Assembly (NCBI RefSeq): GCF_030816915.1
Contig: NZ_JAUSYN010000002.1
Coordinates: 898,501-962,500 of the forward strand
Length of the DNA stretch: 64,000 nucleotides
Source: Streptomyces sp. B3I8
GTDB taxonomy: Bacteria > Actinomycetota > Actinomycetes > Streptomycetales > Streptomycetaceae
Direction: 5' to 3'
The translations under genes were made by a program, and so were the position numbers. This document shows positions 61,823-64,000 of this stretch, piece after piece. Under the pieces are notes generated by a model that saw only the letters and a program-made list of their open reading frames with translations, made no database searches and was not told where the DNA came from. Each line of letters starts with the position of its first letter. Position 1 is the stretch's first letter.

Positions 61823-61935
61823 GTCGGAAGCGTCCTCCTCAAGAGACGACGGTTGGCCGACTTCACCCGTCCTGATTGTCCCGCACATTCACGACGCGGG
61901 CCAACGAGCCACCTCGGGCCGTACAACCGGAGAGC

Positions 61936-62544
61936 TCAATCGGCCATGGCGTCCGCACGGACAAGGCGGCGGACTTGAACCACGTAGAGGACTCCTGCCC
62001 ACCAATACAGGGTTGTACCCCACCCTGCGAACGCCCATCCGAAAATGGCTGCCAGTGACGGGAGCCATCCGCTTCCGTCACTGAGCAGAAGCAGCGGGAA
62101 CGCGTACATGAGGTTGAAGGTGGCCGCCTTGCCCAGGAAGTTCACCTGCGGCGGCGGGTAACCGTGTCGCCTGAGGATGCCGACCATGACCAGCAGAACG
62201 AGTTCCCGCGCCAACAGGACCAGGGTGAGCCAGAGTGGCAGGATCTCGCGCCAGGTGAGCCCGACGAGCGTCGACAGGATGTACAGACGGTCGGCCGCCG
62301 GGTCGAGGAGCCGGCCCAGGCTGCTGATCTGGTTCCAGCGCCTGGCCAGCTTGCCGTCCAGGTAGTCGCTGATACCGCTGAAGGCCAGCACGAGCAGCGC
62401 CCAGCCGTCACTCTCGGGGCCGCCGAACTCGGGCCGGAGGATCAGCCACAGGAAGAGCGGTACCCCGAGCAGTCGCGCCGCGCTGAGGATGTTCGGGATG
62501 GTGAGGACCCGGTCGGTCTGAACGCGGGTCTCCTGAACCTCCAC
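61936..62544 (-). CDS. CDP-alcohol phosphatidyltransferase, probable cardiolipin synthase
   Basis: A 202-aa membrane enzyme. The CDP-alcohol phosphotransferase signature is DYLDGKLARRWNQISSLGRLLDPAAD, residues about 65-90, with all expected Asp/Gly/Ala/Arg positions. Predicted membrane helices flank it. The orthologous S. coelicolor gene next to the guanylyltransferase has been reported to be a eukaryote-type cardiolipin synthase, so this call is preferred to phosphatidylglycerophosphate synthase. GTG 62544 has AGGAGG 8 nt upstream. Confidence 0.85.
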   Translation of the reverse strand: MEVQETRVQTDRVLTIPNILSAARLLGVPLFLWLILRPEFGGPESDGWALLVLAFSGISDYLDGKLARRWNQISSLGRLLDPAADRLYILSTLVGLTWREILPLWLTLVLLARELVLLVMVGILRRHGYPPPQVNFLGKAATFNLMYAFPLLLLSDGSGWLPSLAAIFGWAFAGWGTTLYWWAGVLYVVQVRRLVRADAMAD

Positions 62545-62710
62545 CCGGGGGCCTCCTGAGGAAATGTGCCGACGATGCCACCTGACCATACCCGCCCGGA
62601 TCGAACGGCGGAGCGGAGGGGTGCCGTGCCGAACGGCCGATGCGGCCGGCCCCGTCCCCCCGACCCGAAAACCGGGAAATGTGGGCATCCTCGAATGCCT
62701 CAAACGCAGA

Positions 62711-62738
62711 AAACCCCGCACCATGAGGTGCGGGGTTT
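62711..62738 (-). terminator. rrn operon terminator
   Basis: A perfect 12-bp stem (AAACCCCGCACC / GGTGCGGGGTTT, 4-nt loop) followed on the minus strand by TTTTCTG, 13 nt after the 5S rRNA 3' end. Confidence 0.9.
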
Positions 62739-62751
62739 CCCACAATAATTG

Positions 62752-62868
62752 TTCGGCGGTGTCCTACTCTCCCACAGGGTCCCCCCTGCAGTACCATCGG
62801 CGCTGTAAGGCTTAGCTTCCGGGTTCGAAATGTAACCGGGCGTTTCCCCTACGCTATGACCACCGAAA
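62752..62868 (-). rRNA. rrf: 5S ribosomal RNA
   Basis: About 117 nt. The minus strand reads TTTCGGTGGTCATAGCG at the 5' end, CCCGGTTACATTTCGAACCCGG in the middle and GGGAGAGTAGGACACCGCCGAA at the 3' end, which are hallmark 5S segments. Confidence 0.95.
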
Positions 62869-62957
62869 CACTATGAAACACACAACCAGCAACCGGTGAC
62901 CAAACACGGCCTGATCGTTCGTGGTTTCAGAACCAACACAGTGGACGCGAGCAACTG

Positions 62958-64000
<1,043 letters not shown>

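Noticed and set aside
59150..61978. 942-codon plus-strand frame opposite the guanylyltransferase fusion
   Set aside because: Antisense shadow of a confirmed gene with no motif of its own.
62870..62957. tRNA in the 23S-5S spacer
   Set aside because: The 88-nt spacer lacks any T-loop (GGTTCGAATCC) or acceptor-stem pattern.

Overview
The window reads as chromosomal DNA of a Streptomyces or a very close actinomycete. GC is very high, GTG starts are common, and several genes look leaderless, with a TANNNT -10 box only 6-7 nt before the start codon. The gene content and order (EF-Tu3, lnt, ung, gcvP, dinB, MerR/DUF151/MerR/FHA cluster, mannose-1-phosphate guanylyltransferase, CDP-alcohol phosphatidyltransferase, rrn operon) match what I remember of the S. 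coelicolor SCO1290-SCO1390 region. I saw no mobile element, CRISPR array, tRNA or prophage.

Layout. 0-6 kb: the 3' end of a DUF885 protein, then sbcC-sbcD and a YigZ protein. 6-13.9 kb: a degenerate CysRS-like protein, a CoA-binding protein, a His-rich CDF metal exporter, a frameshifted TetR gene facing an NADPH-dependent FMN reductase across three copies of one operator, YbaK-like editing protein, XRE-cupin regulator, hexapeptide acyltransferase, gamma carbonic anhydrase and DedA. 14-21 kb: secreted CHAP protein behind a 14-bp tandem repeat, hotdog protein, GYQQP-repeat membrane protein, MFS transporter, spermidine synthase-like protein and a divergent EF-Tu. 21-28 kb: TVP38 protein, a 59-aa protein, lnt, Gfo/Idh oxidoreductase, small lipoprotein, hydrolase, TPR-like protein and ung. 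28-33 kb: a frameshifted solute-binding lipoprotein, two SDR reductases, and a HipA-like kinase translationally coupled to DUF3037. 33-44 kb: Rieske lipoprotein, PPOX protein, and a run of regulator/target pairs (LysR-EamA, MocR-PPOX, HxlR-oxidoreductase, PadR-PhzF) with visible palindromes between several of them, plus a second EamA exporter, a Clp-N protein and a CPBP protease.

44-52 kb: a GCS2-type ligase, an AT-richer gene-free island, two small or hypothetical actinobacterial proteins, and gcvP preceded by a tandem glycine riboswitch. 52-59 kb: dinB, then a leftward block in the same order as the mycobacterial garA-Rv1828-Rv1829-Rv1830-gcvB region (FHA protein with an ETTS motif, FtsR-like MerR, DUF151, ResR-like MerR), followed by a DUF881-Sbp-DUF881 operon whose genes overlap as GTGA. 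59-64 kb: a guanylyltransferase fused to a phosphomannomutase-like domain that seems to lack its phosphoserine loop, a probable cardiolipin synthase, and the 3' end of an rrn operon (23S partial, 5S, terminator) transcribed leftwards.

Two genes are broken by frameshifts (TetR at about 9.0 kb, solute-binding protein at about 29.52 kb); whether these are biological or sequencing errors cannot be decided here. The least explained items are the HipA-like/DUF3037 pair, the triple operator with its damaged repressor, the phosphoserine-less PMM domain, and a set of short intergenic tandem repeats with different unit lengths.
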